A stretch of 64,000 nt of DNA from Haemonchus contortus (Eukaryota > Nematoda > Chromadorea > Rhabditida > Trichostrongylidae): positions 37,860,468 to 37,924,467 of the forward strand of contig LS997563.1 of NCBI GenBank assembly GCA_000469685.2, read 5' to 3'. Shown here piece by piece: positions 10,601-21,960 of the stretch; the first letter of the stretch is position 1, and each line of letters begins with the position of its first letter. The position numbers and the translations under genes were made by a program. The notes under the pieces are model-generated. The model was not told the DNA's origin, made no database searches, and saw only the letters and a list, made by a program, of their open reading frames with translations.

Positions 10601-12150
10601 TAAGACTCAAGGTTTGTAACCTTCAGAAAACATAATGGCAATAGATTGAAGATAATACGAACCAATTTGGCGTAAAACCAGATAATAGACAGGTTCAGGC
10701 GTCCTACACAGGAGGGTGGCGAGAGAGAACAGACAAAGCGTCGGGTAGGAAATAGGTATGCTTGTGATTGTTGCGAGACTAAATCATCTAAAATTGTATT
10801 AGTTCTGCAAGCACCATCTTTAATCTTCTATTATGGTGTCCGAAAGTTTTGAGCACAACAAAATAACTACAGCAATAAACTTAGATCAATGATCAAAATA
10901 GTGGCCCTTCTTGGCCACAATGTCCATCAACCGGACAGGGCATTTATGCCGTTCCTCCAGTATGAGAAGAGGCGTGACGCAATTCGTTCATCTACCACCT
11001 ACTTGACTTCTCGAAAGTTGGTGAATTTTTTGACCGTAGGGCAGGCCTATGGTCTTCTGAAAGTATGGCAGTCATATGGTTGAGGTCCGATCAATATATG
11101 AATATGATGTCGGGAGGCCAGGTTATACCAAGTCTTTCCAGCTCATCCGTCGTCGTCCTCGCGTGGAGTGGTCGAACGCTATTCATCACAATTGAAAATT
11201 CCCCTTGTAATCGGTGTGAAATTGGGGTTCGAATATACATCTATCCCAGACGATAACAGAAAACACTTGCGAAGACCACAGCACAAGCACACGATTTTCT
11301 AGTAAAACATCCGGTTGAGCAGAGGAAGAATGGGCTCGTGTCTTTCTTGGCCTGAGTGTCTCGCTTAATAGCGGGCTGTGGCCTTATGTCCGTTGGTAGG
11401 CATTGCATTGACATCTACTTTTTATCGTGAGCAATAATGAAGTCGGTTGATGTCCTCGTTCGCTTGCAATCGGAGAGCTTCTAACGCACACTGACTTGAA
11501 CTCGAACTCCTGCTCAGCCAAGGAGTTGGCGTTATTCGCAAAGAGTCCTGCTTCGAAAGCAACTTTTGAGTAGAAAGTCGTGAATGATGAGGAAGTATAG
11601 ACCGTCTCTCCCACTTCTTAGACTTCGAGGAGGATTGCTCTGACGGAAAGCCAGAACAGTGTCGGCATTTGAGGACAGTGGGCGTTCACCTCGACGAATT
11701 TCGTCGAAGCAAATATCTTCTCATGTTAGAGGGAGCGATCGTGCCGTTTATGGTAGGTGAAGAGAGAAGGTCACTACTGCCTACAAGTCACCATATCTCA
11801 TTCCAAGCCTGAGTGTCGAAGTTTTGATTAGTTTTGTAATAATGAAGCAGAAGGGAACCACTAGTCTTATCGATGGCACATCGCTCGGTCGGCGATTACT
11901 TACTTCGAACAATCATGTCAAATACCTATCAGCTACAGTTTTGATCTCTCAACAATGCCCTTTTCTCTGCTATTGAACCCGAAGTCTTTCTTCAGCGCAT
12001 TCGTTAGCAACATGCTTTCAAAGTTGAGGGGCAAAATTTTTCGGGCACCCTAGTAGCTTGATGCGATTAAGTTTATGCAAGTTCGATTATTGACAGACTC
12101 TAGAAACTCTGAACAGTAACCCGGAAAACTTAAGAGAACTTGAGTACAAG
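10600..12150. other. No gene recognised
   Basis: Several short ORFs on both strands, without conserved motifs. Relative to the paralogous unit near 20.2 kb, this stretch is extra sequence between the 10370-10600 repeat and the R1 repeat at 12150, so it is probably an old insertion. Confidence 0.4.
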
Positions 12151-12450
12151 TAATCCCGTGTGAAGTAATACCGCTGTCTTTCCACTGAGAAAAAAAACTT
12201 TTCCTTTTATAACGCGCGATCGGGTGCGTTGAGCGCGACGCGATTCTCTGGGAAAAGTATACACACAACCCGATGCTATGCACATTTTCATTGAGCTGCG
12301 TAGCGGTACTACGGCTTTCATGAAATACTGGCCTTATTGATGCTCAAGTAAGGACCAAGTATAGAGTAAAGATAATAATAAACAAGTTTGAAGCTGAGTT
12401 ATGCCATTCATCTGATTGGAATCACAAAAAAACTTCGAAATAAGTTTGAC
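12150..12450. repeat. Dispersed repeat R1, copy 2
   Basis: Contains GCGTTGAGCGCGACGCGATT, ACACACAACCCGATGC and CATTCATCTGATTGGAATCAC, matching 4134-4420 and 20236-20460. Confidence 0.55.
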
Positions 12451-13848
12451 TTGCTCAGCAGGAAATCCGTAAGTATGCACAATCTCATTCTGCTTGCTCC
12501 TTTTTTTACAACTACCAGTCGGATCGCCCAGCTAATGCCGGGCTCTCCTCCTTCTTAATAGGGACAAGGATCGGTACAAACAATCTGGCATTTCATTTCG
12601 ATACATTTCTTATGATTAAGAATCTTTGTGACTGAAGTTCATACATTACAAAAATTTTGACCCACTCAAAAGTGTCAGACTTAGTGAGACGGTCGAAACT
12701 GCTTCACATCCGCGGAGAGATAAATTTCCTTACCTTACCTTGCCAACGGAAACAGCAGAAGTATAATGGCATCAGGTCTATAATAATCATGCGACGCGTA
12801 TTTCTTTGAAACTTCCTTTCACATGAAAAGTTACAATTCAGTATGAACCGTGCTCCCAGTCGCTTCATTGAGAACCGCATCCCTCTGGAGGAATATTCTA
12901 GCGGAGTTTAAAAAAAGCGTGTTTGAAAACACATACCGCTCCGGAATTTCGGTTCAAATTCGGGTTAGATTTACCGAAACGTTTTAATTCTGCCGAGAGC
13001 GCCAGTTCCTCACCTCACCACACCACATAGATTAGCCAGAGCCTCCGATTCTGTAAGAATCGGATTTCTTCTAGCGAGTTGTGCGCTGATGGTCGTTAGG
13101 GATACTCACGTGAAGCATACTCTTTGGAAATTTCGGATCAACTGAAGTACTGATAATCCTTTCAACCACTCTACCCAAATGCTCTTTCTGGGAGCATCTG
13201 CAGAGTCAACACAGTCAGTTCTGTAAGAACCACAATTTTCATTGGGCATTAACTGAGGCTGTTCCGAAAATCGTATGTATGATGTACATACCGTTCCGAA
13301 ATTTTCGTTCGAACTCAACAGCCAGATTTACCGATGCAGCCTCTTCAAAATTTCAATTTTGCGGAGAGCGTCAGGCGCTGCGGAGCTAACGAAGAAAAGA
13401 AGGTAACCATCAACGGTGTTAAGATCCTGAGATTCTTAGTTAATGGTACTCCTCTTTACAGAAATGCTGGAATGGGAAAGGGCAGTACGAAATGGAACTC
13501 AATATGTTGTGTCGCTTACGCTGCGATAAATAAATCAAAAAGAAAATGACGGATCAGCCGATCGCTTCCACTTTGCCTTGAGAGTGAGGGGAATTCATAC
13601 TGCGGGTTGATTAGACTTCACTTTTTAGACTGAAATACTGAAATGAGAAGGGCGGTGAATGAAGGAAGAAAAATGAAAAAAATGAATGGGGTAGCCTTGC
13701 ACACTATCACTAAGAAGTCCCAGGGTCGCATTACTGACTTCACTTTATACTCACTACATTCCGCAGAAATCACTCCACTCCATCAACCTACCCACCCACT
13801 TACTGCTTTATATGTAAAGAAGGAAATGTGAGAGCTTCATTGAGAGAA
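12450..13848. other. No gene recognised
   Basis: Two loosely related A/T-rich segments (around 12920-12990 and 13260-13340) share CATACCG(C/T)TCCG(A)AA and CCAGATTTACCGA-like words, suggesting an old internal repeat. No coding evidence. Confidence 0.4.
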
Positions 13849-13849
13849 T

Positions 13850-14205
13850 GGCTGCTTTCATAGTCCGCAGGCAGGCGCGCAGGCGCGCTGGCGCGCAGGC
13901 AGGCGCGCTGGCGCGCTGGCGCGCAGGCAGGCGCGCTGGCGCGCTGGCGCGCAGGCAGGGGCGCAGGCAGTGCTAGGGGGGAGGAGGGAGGCAGACAGTG
14001 TAAGGCAAACAGTCCACGCCCCTTCGAAGGTTGTTTGTTTTCAACCCCTCGAAGGGGCGTGGATGTTTGCCTCACACTGTCTGCCTCCCTCCTCCCCCCT
14101 AGCACTGCCTGCGCCCCTGCCTGCGCGCCAGCGCGCCAGCGCGCCAGCGCGCCTGCCTGCGCGCCAGCGCGCCTGCGCGCCTGCCTGCGGACTATGAAAG
14201 CAGCC
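13850..14205. mobile_element. GC-rich foldback (hairpin) element
   Basis: About 355 bp forming one long, nearly perfect inverted repeat. The left arm starts GGCTGCTTTCATAGTCCGCA and the right arm ends with its reverse complement. The arms are built from GCGCGC(T/C)GGC-GCAGGCAG tandem motifs followed by a purine run (GGGGGGAGGAGGGAGGCAGA). The short loop contains CCCCTTCGAAGG and CCTCGAAGGGG. AATGG occurs at both borders (13847-13851 and 14206-14210) and may be a 5-bp target duplication. The long ORFs across it come only from the GC-rich repeats. It has no transposase, so it is a non-autonomous foldback element or MITE. Confidence 0.8.
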
Positions 14206-14250
14206 AATGGGTTTTCCATATCACTACCTTTATCGTAATCATAAACGTTT

Positions 14251-14321
14251 GCGGACGGACACACCGACATACCGACATACCGACATACCGACAAACACCC
14301 AAACCGACAAACCGACACACC
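14251..14321. repeat. Degenerate 8-bp tandem repeat ACCGACA(T/A)
   Basis: About eight units of ACCGACAT or ACCGACAA just right of the foldback element. Confidence 0.75.
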
Positions 14322-14428
14322 AAGTTTCTGCTTTATAAATGAGAGAGATTGCATATGGGGTTTCACTACGAAATAAAAAGAATATTTATTGATCTTGCAT
14401 CAAAAAGTGTAATCGTGTTCGCATTATT

Positions 14429-15540
14429 TCATTCGGCTAAACCCAATTTTTTGCATACATTACATGTTTTCGGGCACATTTTTAGCATGGAACCTGCAGA
14501 TAAGGCACCAGTGCAAAGAGAAGGAGTCAGGCTTCCACAGTTGAAGTTCGGTGAATCCTCGCACTTTTGAACATTCTGAAAAAGAAAACGTTGAACACCA
14601 GAAACATGTGAAGAGTAACTTCCATGTTCGGTCTTCTTGAAACCTGGGCATACTGTATAATGTTTTTCCACTGTTTTGCCGTACAGGTTTGTTAAGGCAG
14701 AAACCGCTTTATTGGTCGACGTTTCGACAAATCGTCGTCTTCAGGACCTGAAAGCAGTTCGGAGTTCCTGATCTGTGGCTTACCCGACCAAGCGCCCAAA
14801 CGCGCCAGCCCAGTTGCAACAGCTCCCAGAAACTTAAACACCAAAAGATCCCATTCGAGAAACCAACCTTCTGCGGTTCCACCAACGTTGTCGTCCTACT
14901 CGATTTCGTGAACAAACAGGGACAAATGAGATACACCATTGACGGTCGATAGATAAGATATGCGCGGTGTTCTCAAAGCCCACAAAAAGAAATGAATGGC
15001 AGAAATTCGCTTGTTATGGCAATGCACTCATTTCGGTTGTTCAGCTCAGGATTTCTCTCGTGGATGTGGAACGCTTCCGAAATCTTTCTAGCACCGATCT
15101 CATTCTCGTAGGCTAGGATTTTGCATTTGATATCAAAATCATTGCCTTGATGTACTTCAACTCGATGCTTCCCAAGTGGCGTAATTAGGCTTCCGCGCCT
15201 TTTACCTGCTAGATGTTCTTTGACACGTATGCCTAACATCCTTCCCGTCTCACCAATATATGTTCCGTCACAGGCTGAACACTGAAGTTAGTACACTGTC
15301 CCTCGTTGTGTGCAATCCCCGTCTTTTCTTTTCCAAACGGACAGATAACGCTTTATTGGTCGACCAATAAAGCGGTTTCTGCCTTAACAAACCTGTACGG
15401 CAAAACAGTGGAAAAACATGTGAAGAGTGGCAACAGTGTCAACTTACTGGTTCAGTTTTTTTGCTAAATATACCAGCATTGACGACTCCATCATGAAAAC
15501 TGAGCACCACTCATAGACAGATGAAGTACTAGAACCACAT
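14429..15540 (-). pseudogene. ShK-D: ShKT peptide gene killed in its leader
   Basis: Exon 2 (14429-14575, acceptor TTTTTCAG) is intact and encodes a domain with spacing C-x7-C-x7-C-x12-C-x3-C-x2-C followed by KKLGLAE-stop. Exon 1 (15448-15540, donor GTAAGT) keeps the ATG and length of the family leader, but has two in-frame stops: codon 4 is TAG where relatives have TAC, and codon 10 is TGA where ShK-E has TCA. The intron has grown because a Penelope-like element is inserted at 14617-15413. No secreted product is expected unless another start is used. Closest relative is ShK-E. Confidence 0.85.
14617..15413 (-). mobile_element. Penelope-like element fragment (GIY-YIG)
   Basis: An insertion of about 0.8 kb in the ShK-D intron. 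The host sequence AAACATGTGAAGAGT is present on both sides (14602-14616 and 15414-15428), a 15-bp target duplication. It has perfect 58-bp inverted repeats at 14663-14720 and 15359-15416 (TTTTTCCACTGTTTTGCCGT... and reverse complement). The minus strand between them encodes CDGTYIGETGR and IRVKEHLAGKRRGS, the signature of the GIY-YIG endonuclease at the C-terminus of Penelope-like elements; that family often carries inverted terminal-repeat copies. An in-frame stop lies eight codons before the YIG motif and the reverse transcriptase is absent, so this copy is 5'-truncated and dead. Confidence 0.8.
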
Positions 15541-16351
15541 GGTTGAATGAAGAGGGTTGTCACAGTAAGTTTGCTTATAAGCAGTTCAAAACGTGCTCAT
15601 TAGATCGACATCATAGAGAAGTGCGTTTTCCTTCACCTACGCAACCATCCCAGTCAAATGAAAAATTATATTTCTTTGTAATAACTCGAATTTCAAAAAG
15701 TAAAGAAGCAAAATTTGTTCGGTAAGAAACAACATTTACAAAGTCAATTTTCCACTCGTCATTAGGAGAACTACGGCTTACTCTATCATAGGTAATTCAA
15801 AACACCTCTTTGCAAAGCAATTTCAAGAGCGATCATGTTGTTGTACACCCTCGGAATAGTCGAACTCACTAATTTTAATTAAATACATAGGTGGTTTGCA
15901 CGGCTGTGAAGGTTTGAAAAATAGCTGGGGTAGCATAAAAAGAGGCGCCGTAAAGACCTATGTGCCAACGATTGAGAAGCGGACCTTTCGTCTCGGCTTC
16001 TGAGCCGAGGTTTACACGATTTCCTAAATTTACTCAAATTCCTTGTGGTCGCTTTTCGAGCTTACGAGGGAAGTATGTGCTTTTGCCCGCGCCTATTTTA
16101 TAGTTTATAGAAATCTCGAAGTTTCCATTATCCCTAGGAAACATTCAACATCGGGTCACAAGAGAAACAACCTTTGTTCTCGTTCCAGCGTGAGAACTAG
16201 CTGGACACTGCCAAAGATGCCAAGAAAATCTTCTCAACTTTTTCGAAATGTTTACAATTATAATGATGGGAGGCCCTGGAATGATTCTTCTCGAAGTATT
16301 TTGAAGAAATGAAAGCGTTGTGATGAACGATGTCAGTAACTGAGTAGCTCA

Positions 16352-16362
16352 CCTTATATAGG
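16352..16362. promoter_or_regulatory. Distal CCTTATATAGG box of unit D
   Basis: CCTTATATAGG, 812 bp upstream of the ShK-D ATG. On the minus strand it is followed by TTACTGACATCGTTCATCAC and, further on, TTTTCTTGGCATCTTTGGCA, both also found in unit F and in part in units B and E. Confidence 0.45.
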
Positions 16363-16405
16363 GATTTATCCAGTGACCTTTGATGTTTCCCTATTTGAGT
16401 AGGAC

Positions 16406-16715
16406 GTGGGACCCATGGATAAAGATTTTGCTGCGTCAGTATTTCATCCCATTTTCGTTCAAGAAAGTAGCAATAATGTTTGTTCATATGCTGGATGCAG
16501 CAATTACAAAACCAGGACAAAGCAGACTTTTCCGTTTTGTACACGTTCGCTTCTCATGATCATAGATGTACATCAAAATGATGGGCTGCTGTTTCCACAG
16601 AATTATGTGCGAACATCCAACGACATGGACTTTCATATGGAGAAAAAGTATGCCTGCATCAGAAAAGCAAAAAGCTATCCGGGCACCTGATTAGACTGCT
16701 GGATAAATCACTAGA
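16406..16715. repeat. Conserved spacer block, copy D (longest frame)
   Basis: Counterpart of 2535-2800. Here the plus strand has an open frame of 94 codons (16406-16690) that starts 44 bp right of the distal box and contains NVCSYAGCSNY and LFPQNYVRTSND, ending PGT-stop. Copy A preserves the same frame from VCSYA to PGT-stop without the start; copies C and E are interrupted by stops. No family is recognised, so I annotate it as a repeat rather than a gene. Confidence 0.5.
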
Positions 16716-16779
16716 GGATGTTCAGTGAACAGTTTCAACACTGTTCAACCTTCCTTCGGCCTCTGGTCTGAGACACTGA

Positions 16780-17440
16780 ATTCCCTTAAAAGCACGGTTC
16801 ACGATGAAAAAGGTTACTGAGTTCTCCCTTAGGAATACTCAACGCCCCCAATGGGTGGTAGAAGGGACCCTCTCGCTCTCACAATCTCGGCGGTTAGGGC
16901 ATAGTGGACGCCCCGTTGCTGCCGTAGTTCACTTTCCCGCCCCTCGATCGGTGTCACATTAGACGAGTGTCGAGACAATACAGATTGCTATTATTCGTTC
17001 TAGGAACCACGCACAATCAGCTAATCGCCGAGTGATGAGGCATTGATTTTCTCCCATTCTTTTTTCCTCTGTTTTTCTTCTTGCTACCGCGATCCCTTAT
17101 TTAATTTCCTACTCTTAGAGGCTGAAAAAGGTGAGCTACTTTTGCTGTTACTATGGGTTTTTTTATTTATGCTTATAAGTGAATGAATTTTTGCTTAGTT
17201 ACTCGCACCAGGACCGACACGCGCGCAGTGAAACACACTGTTTAGCTCGTCCAGACGCCCTACTCTTCTTCATTTTTCTGGTTTCATTCTCATCCAGCCC
17301 CCTTTTTAACGGTTTTTCGAAGCCTTTTTTCACTTTGGAAGCACCGATGCACGCAGTTTCTTCACCTCAGTCGCACTAGTCTCGATCTTGTCTTCCATTT
17401 TTCATCATAATCTGGACTACACAAGATTGTCGTGAACTGT
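16780..17440. other. Insertion-like spacer, no gene
   Basis: Sequence absent from the matching place in units A and C, which run directly from the spacer block to spacer block 2. Pyrimidine-rich in its right half. No coding evidence and no clear terminal repeats. Confidence 0.4.
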
Positions 17441-17790
17441 GCCATTAAATTTTATTTTTCGCCAATTTCACAAATGCGAATTTATGGACGAGAGGTGACG
17501 GATTATTTGGTGGATTCTCTGATAGTCGCCAACCTAGCTGAGATGTAGTCTCACTACAAAAACACTGGGCTTTTCGCTGAAAGTTGGCTGAAATTTGACA
17601 CATCGAAAATGAGAAAAAGTCGATGTTATGGCGCAAACGTATGTATGCACAGATGATGATAAGCTGAACGTTCCCTTATTGGTGCAATTCAGGATCACAC
17701 TACGACAGGCTTCATAGTGTTCTCCATCGACGGCTGCACACTATTGAATGCTGGTCTGCTCAGAGTTCCCTCAGGTTGCCTTAATGAATG
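17440..17790. repeat. Spacer block 2, copy D
   Basis: Homologous to 2890-3270 and 9420-9780 (GGACGAGAGGTGACGGATT, GTTCTCCATCGACGGCT). Confidence 0.6.
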
Positions 17791-18483
17791 TTGCCTTTTA
17801 AATGCCTCCGCATAAAGAAATCTGGCGATGATAAATTGGTGGATCGCACTAGCAACAATCCCTCTAAAAGAACCAATCTATGAAAATTGCCTTAATCTCA
17901 TCTGTACTGGCATGCAACCTATGGAGCGTTCCCCCTTGCTGCTTATAGGGTACTCGATTTCCGAAGATGTCCAGTCATCAGGCTTCTAGTAGTACCCAAC
18001 CTTTCACTGACGATTTAGTGAGTCAAATCCCAACCCTTCTCTTTTGTAAACACTTCCCGGCATTCTTTCCTACACACTGTAACCGACTCAGTAACTTGTT
18101 ACAAAGGTCACCTTTACTCTTCAATTCGTAATTCCATCCATAGAATATGAAGGGTATTGATTACCTTTTGCTGCTGTACAACCTCTAGTTAAGAATAAGT
18201 GGTTAAGAAGAGAAGATTCGGAAATAAAGATCGAGATCTTCTGCTAAAGGAAGAAAATAATTGAATGTATTGTCGAAAACCACTTTGTGCTCGATTTTTT
18301 TTGCTCGATTCTGGAGTGGGAAGAACAAAAGAGGTTATGTAGGCGAATAATTTCGGTTTTCGTACTGTTTCCAATGATCATAGCTCTACTAGCGTTGCTT
18401 TCACTGATGCAGCACTAATGTAGGCATTTCCCTCGTGTTTCATCGCAACTCCTTCTTGAGTATCACTTCAACTTGGGCGACCT

Positions 18484-19994
18484 TCTTCTTCTTTTTATTC
18501 TTTAGCGTCTGTCACGCTTGTAGGCGGGGTCCGCTTTTTTGATATGTTGGCGCCAAACGCTTGGTCGGGGTGGATGTCAACCGTTTTCAGGTCTTCGAGC
18601 AACGTGTCGAGCCATCGCTGCCTTGGGCGTCATCTAGGCCTTTTTCCGGGCTCTTCAAGGTTGAGACCGATCTTACGGACACTGCCATCATTCGTGGGAA
18701 GAACATGACCATACCACCTAAGACGGGCTTCGCGCATTTCATCGACAATGGGGGCGACACCGAATTGCTCCCTGATGACGTCATTACCTATGCGGTCTAG
18801 TCGTGTTACTCCGGCTGTACAGAGCAACATCTTGGTCTCCATCACATTGGGTCGGGCTTCAACTTCTTTGGTCGCAGGTCAGCACACAGCGCCGTAATTT
18901 GCCACCGGTCTGACGGTTATACAGATCTTGGATTAGAGACGGTCAGGTATGTTCTTATCGCAGAGCACGCCTGTCATCGAGCGTCATTTCAACCAGGCTG
19001 CATTCATGCGAGAATTCGTTTCAAAAACCGGGCTGCCGTCAGACGCAATTGCCGATCCAAGATACTTGAATGTTGTTGTCCGTGTGAGCTCAGTACCATT
19101 GATCTTGATAGAGCCTGGCTCGCCCGGATCGGGGGTCAAATACTCGGTCCTTTCGAAGTTTAACCTAAGTGCGAACACAGCCAGACGGTCGAACCAGGTT
19201 TGCATCTTTTGTTCGAGCTCACTTTTTCTTCGCTGTTGAGCATCACGTCTCTCTTGTGGTGGTATCTATAGCGACAACGAATAGAAGTGGAGATAACGCA
19301 GAGCCCCGGTGTACTCCAACGGATATGGTAAAATCCTCCAACATGCCCGCTGCCGTTTACACTCGGCTTTTTGAACTAGAGTAAAGGATGCCTACCCACT
19401 CGATAAGCTCTTCGCGAAGGCTGTATTGCATACCATACAACGTCACGCAAGACGCGATCAAAAGCCTTTTCTACGTCTAGTGAGGCAGGATGTTCCAGTC
19501 GCGATGCTTTTTTAGGAGAAGGCGAGTGGCGTGTATGGTGCTACAACCAGTCGCGAAATCACACTGTTTAGTGGTCAGCTCGATGATATCACGGATACGG
19601 CCATTTAAAATTCGCTCAAAGATTTTTATGTTGTGCGAGAGTAAGCGAATTGGACGGTAGGAAGTGCAGTTCCTAGGACTGCCCTTCTACCAGATGAGAG
19701 CCGTCGTGCTCTGTTGCCAGCTCTCGAGGCACCTTCCTCTCTGTAACGACCTGGTTGAACAATTTCGTCAACCATCCTGCAGGACTCCAGCCTTTCGATT
19801 TCCACAAGTCCGCTGCTACGTCGTCAGGTCCAGCTGCTTTGCCTGATTTCATCTACTTCCGTAATGGTCTCATTCATGTTTATCGTCTGAACGGGACCGT
19901 GTATTGGCGGAGCTCAAGGGAAGGTGGTGTGAACGAATTCGACTGTTGAGATGTTTTCGAATACTCTCGTCATCGTTTCAGTGGAAGAACTTGA
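18484..19994 (-). mobile_element. 5'-truncated RTE-type LINE fragment
   Basis: Flanked by the 7-bp duplication GCGACCT (18477-18483 and 19995-20001); the paralogous empty site is at about 10365. The minus strand encodes broken pieces of a reverse transcriptase in the right order: SLDVEKAFDRV near 19450 (catalytic motif A of the RT palm), then LRLNFERTEYL and FKYLGSAIASDG near 19060-19170, then [13 protein letters not shown] near 18720. The last two blocks are typical of the region after RT in RTE-clade elements. Stops and frameshifts interrupt it. The left end is a (AAG)-rich tail on the minus strand. It is a different lineage from the RTE element at 44-47.5 kb. Confidence 0.85.
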
Positions 19995-20002
19995 GCGACC
20001 TA

Positions 20003-20235
20003 CTACTGGGAATTATTTGACCACAATTGAACTTTGAACGCCGTTCTAAGACAGCTCTCCATAGCAGAAATGTCATGTACCGTTCGTCCGGTACTTGGCA
20101 CCTCCTCAGTAACCTATTTTCGAAGACCAACTTCCGTAGATCTGTAGAAATTGACTTCAGATAGCTCCAGTTTTTACCACTAAATACCGTCACAACGTTA
20201 GACATACCGCTTCCTACACCTCATGAACACTTTTT
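20003..20235. repeat. Unit repeat, paralogue of 10370-10600
   Basis: See 10370-10600; here it directly abuts the right end of the RTE insertion. Confidence 0.65.
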
Positions 20236-20460
20236 CTTTAAAACCTCGGGTGCGACCAGCGCGACGCGATTCTCGGGGAGAAATACCCACAACCCGATGC
20301 CACACAAATTTTGGCCCTATTGATGCCATTTTGAAAGTAAAGACCATGTAATAATAGGCGCATAAAATACTTGAAGCTAAGTTATGCCATTCATATGATT
20401 GGAATCACGGAAAACTCCGGAATAAGTGTGATTTTCTCAGCATGTACCATGTTTCTCATG
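20236..20460. repeat. Dispersed repeat R1, copy 3
   Basis: Contains CAGCGCGACGCGATTCTC, ACCCACAACCCGATGCCACA and CATTCATATGATTGGAATCAC, lying just 3' of ShK-E. Confidence 0.55.
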
Positions 20461-20556
20461 GTTGTTTATTGCTGTTGTTTGCAACTGTTACTATGTGGTA
20501 ACCCATGAAATAGAAAAATATTTATTGATCTTGCATTGGAGAGTGTTCGCGTTATT

Positions 20557-20852
20557 TCATTCGACTAAGCCCAGTTCTTTGCATACTTTACATGTTTTCG
20601 GGCACGTTCTCATCATGGAATCTGCAGATATACCAGAGGTGCAGAGAGAAGGAGTCAGACTTCCGCAGTCAAAAGTTTTTGAATCTTCGCATTTCTTAGC
20701 CTAAAAAAATCCGTTAAACAGTAAGTGCACGAAGAAGACCACTGTCAACTTACAGGTTCAGTTTTTCTACCGAACAGTGGTAGACCGGCATCGACGACTC
20801 CATCATGGAAACTGAGCACCACTGATAGACAGATGAAGTAATAGAACCACAT
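20557..20852 (-). CDS. ShK-E: secreted ShKT-domain peptide, two exons
   Basis: Complement of join(20557..20700, 20754..20852), 80 residues. Exon 1 starts ATG-TGG and encodes the family leader (MWFYYFICLSVVLSF), then a short basic linker ending KTEP before donor GTAAGT. The 53-bp intron ends TTTTTTAG. Exon 2 carries one ShKT domain, C-x7-C-x7-C-x12-C-x3-C-x2-C, with CPKTCKVC as its core and KELGLVE as its tail. Frame, splice phase (0) and length agree with F and G. It is the best intact representative of the subgroup that includes dead copies B and D. Secretion is strongly predicted; the target is unknown. No Lys-Tyr dyad is evident. Confidence 0.88.
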
Positions 20853-21576
20853 GGTTGATTATAGATGGTTGTCACAGTTAGTCTGTAAAAAAAGCAGTTC
20901 AAAATGTGTGCACTAGAACGGTATACATAGAGAGCCGCATTTCCCTTCACCTCTATTATCATCTATTTCAAATGAACACAGTGCCTTCTTGTAATCCCTT
21001 AGATGTCAAGATGGAAATAGCCAAAGTTCTTTCGAACTCTACCGAGGCTTACTCTACCAGAGAAAGTCCTGAATAGCTCTTCACAAAGCAATTACAAGAG
21101 CAGTCAGTTTTAGAATAGGCGAAATCGCCAAATTCACTTGAAGAAGTGGTGACGAAGGTTCGCGAAGGTTACAACTGCCGTAGAAAAAGCAAGCACTGTG
21201 AAAAAATCTCATGTGTCACTGCTGAAGAGCGGACCTTCTGCTTCAGCTACTGAACGCCGGCATGCGTGCTTTTCAGAATCTAATCAGATTCCTTCTATCG
21301 CGGTTCGAGCTCACGGATTCGAAACCGTAGAGGTGCAGGAATCTCAGAATTCCCCACACCACTGAGGAACACTTAGCTTCGGGTCGCAAGAGGAACAACC
21401 ACAATTCTCATGGGAATCAGGTCGGTATTTTCTAAAATGCCAAGAAAATCTCTCATCATTCCTGATATGTCTAGAGTTGCAGTAATGGAAAGCCGGAAGC
21501 AAAGGGATGGTCAGCTCCAATCACATTGAAGAAATGAAAGGGGTGAGATGAACGATGTCAGTAACAGAATAGCAGA

Positions 21577-21587
21577 CCTTATATAGG
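21577..21587. promoter_or_regulatory. Distal CCTTATATAGG box of unit E
   Basis: CCTTATATAGG, 725 bp upstream of the ShK-E ATG, followed on the minus strand by TTACTGACATCGTTCATCTC. Confidence 0.45.
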
Positions 21588-21664
21588 GATTCATCCAGCG
21601 ACGTTCGTGCAAATTGAGAAGGACGTGGGGCCCACGGATAGAGATTTTTCTGTAGCAGACCACT

Positions 21665-21960
21665 TTTTTCATCCCATGTTCGTTCAAGAAAAGTAGCAAT
21701 GATGTTTGTTCATATGCCAGATGCACCAATTACAAAACTAGGACAGGCAGACTTTACTGTTTTGTACATGCTCATTTCTGACTTTTGCAGTATCTCACCA
21801 AGACGGACGATCAGCTGACTCCACAGTAATGCAAACAAGCAGGGAATGACATGTGATGCAAAGTGAAGAAAAAAGTATGTGGGTGGCAGCTGAGAGGCTG
21901 GTGATGGATGTCCTTCCCGGAGGCCAAAATAGAGTGCTGTATAAACAGCAAAGCAAGATA
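21665..21960. repeat. Conserved spacer block, copy E
   Basis: Contains TGTTTGTTCATATGCC, GTTTTGTACATGCTC and GTGCTGTATAAAC; the plus-strand VCSYA frame ends early at a stop. The minus-strand ORFs over it look fortuitous. Confidence 0.5.

Noticed and set aside
13800..14366. 188-codon minus ORF and overlapping plus ORFs rich in Ala/Arg/Gln/Pro
   Set aside because: They come from the GC-rich foldback arms and the ACCGACA repeats, not from a protein family.
16406..16690. THAP-type zinc finger reading of CSYAGCSNY frame
   Set aside because: Only the first Cys pair resembles THAP; the later Cys-His and AVPTIF-like motifs are absent and other copies are broken.
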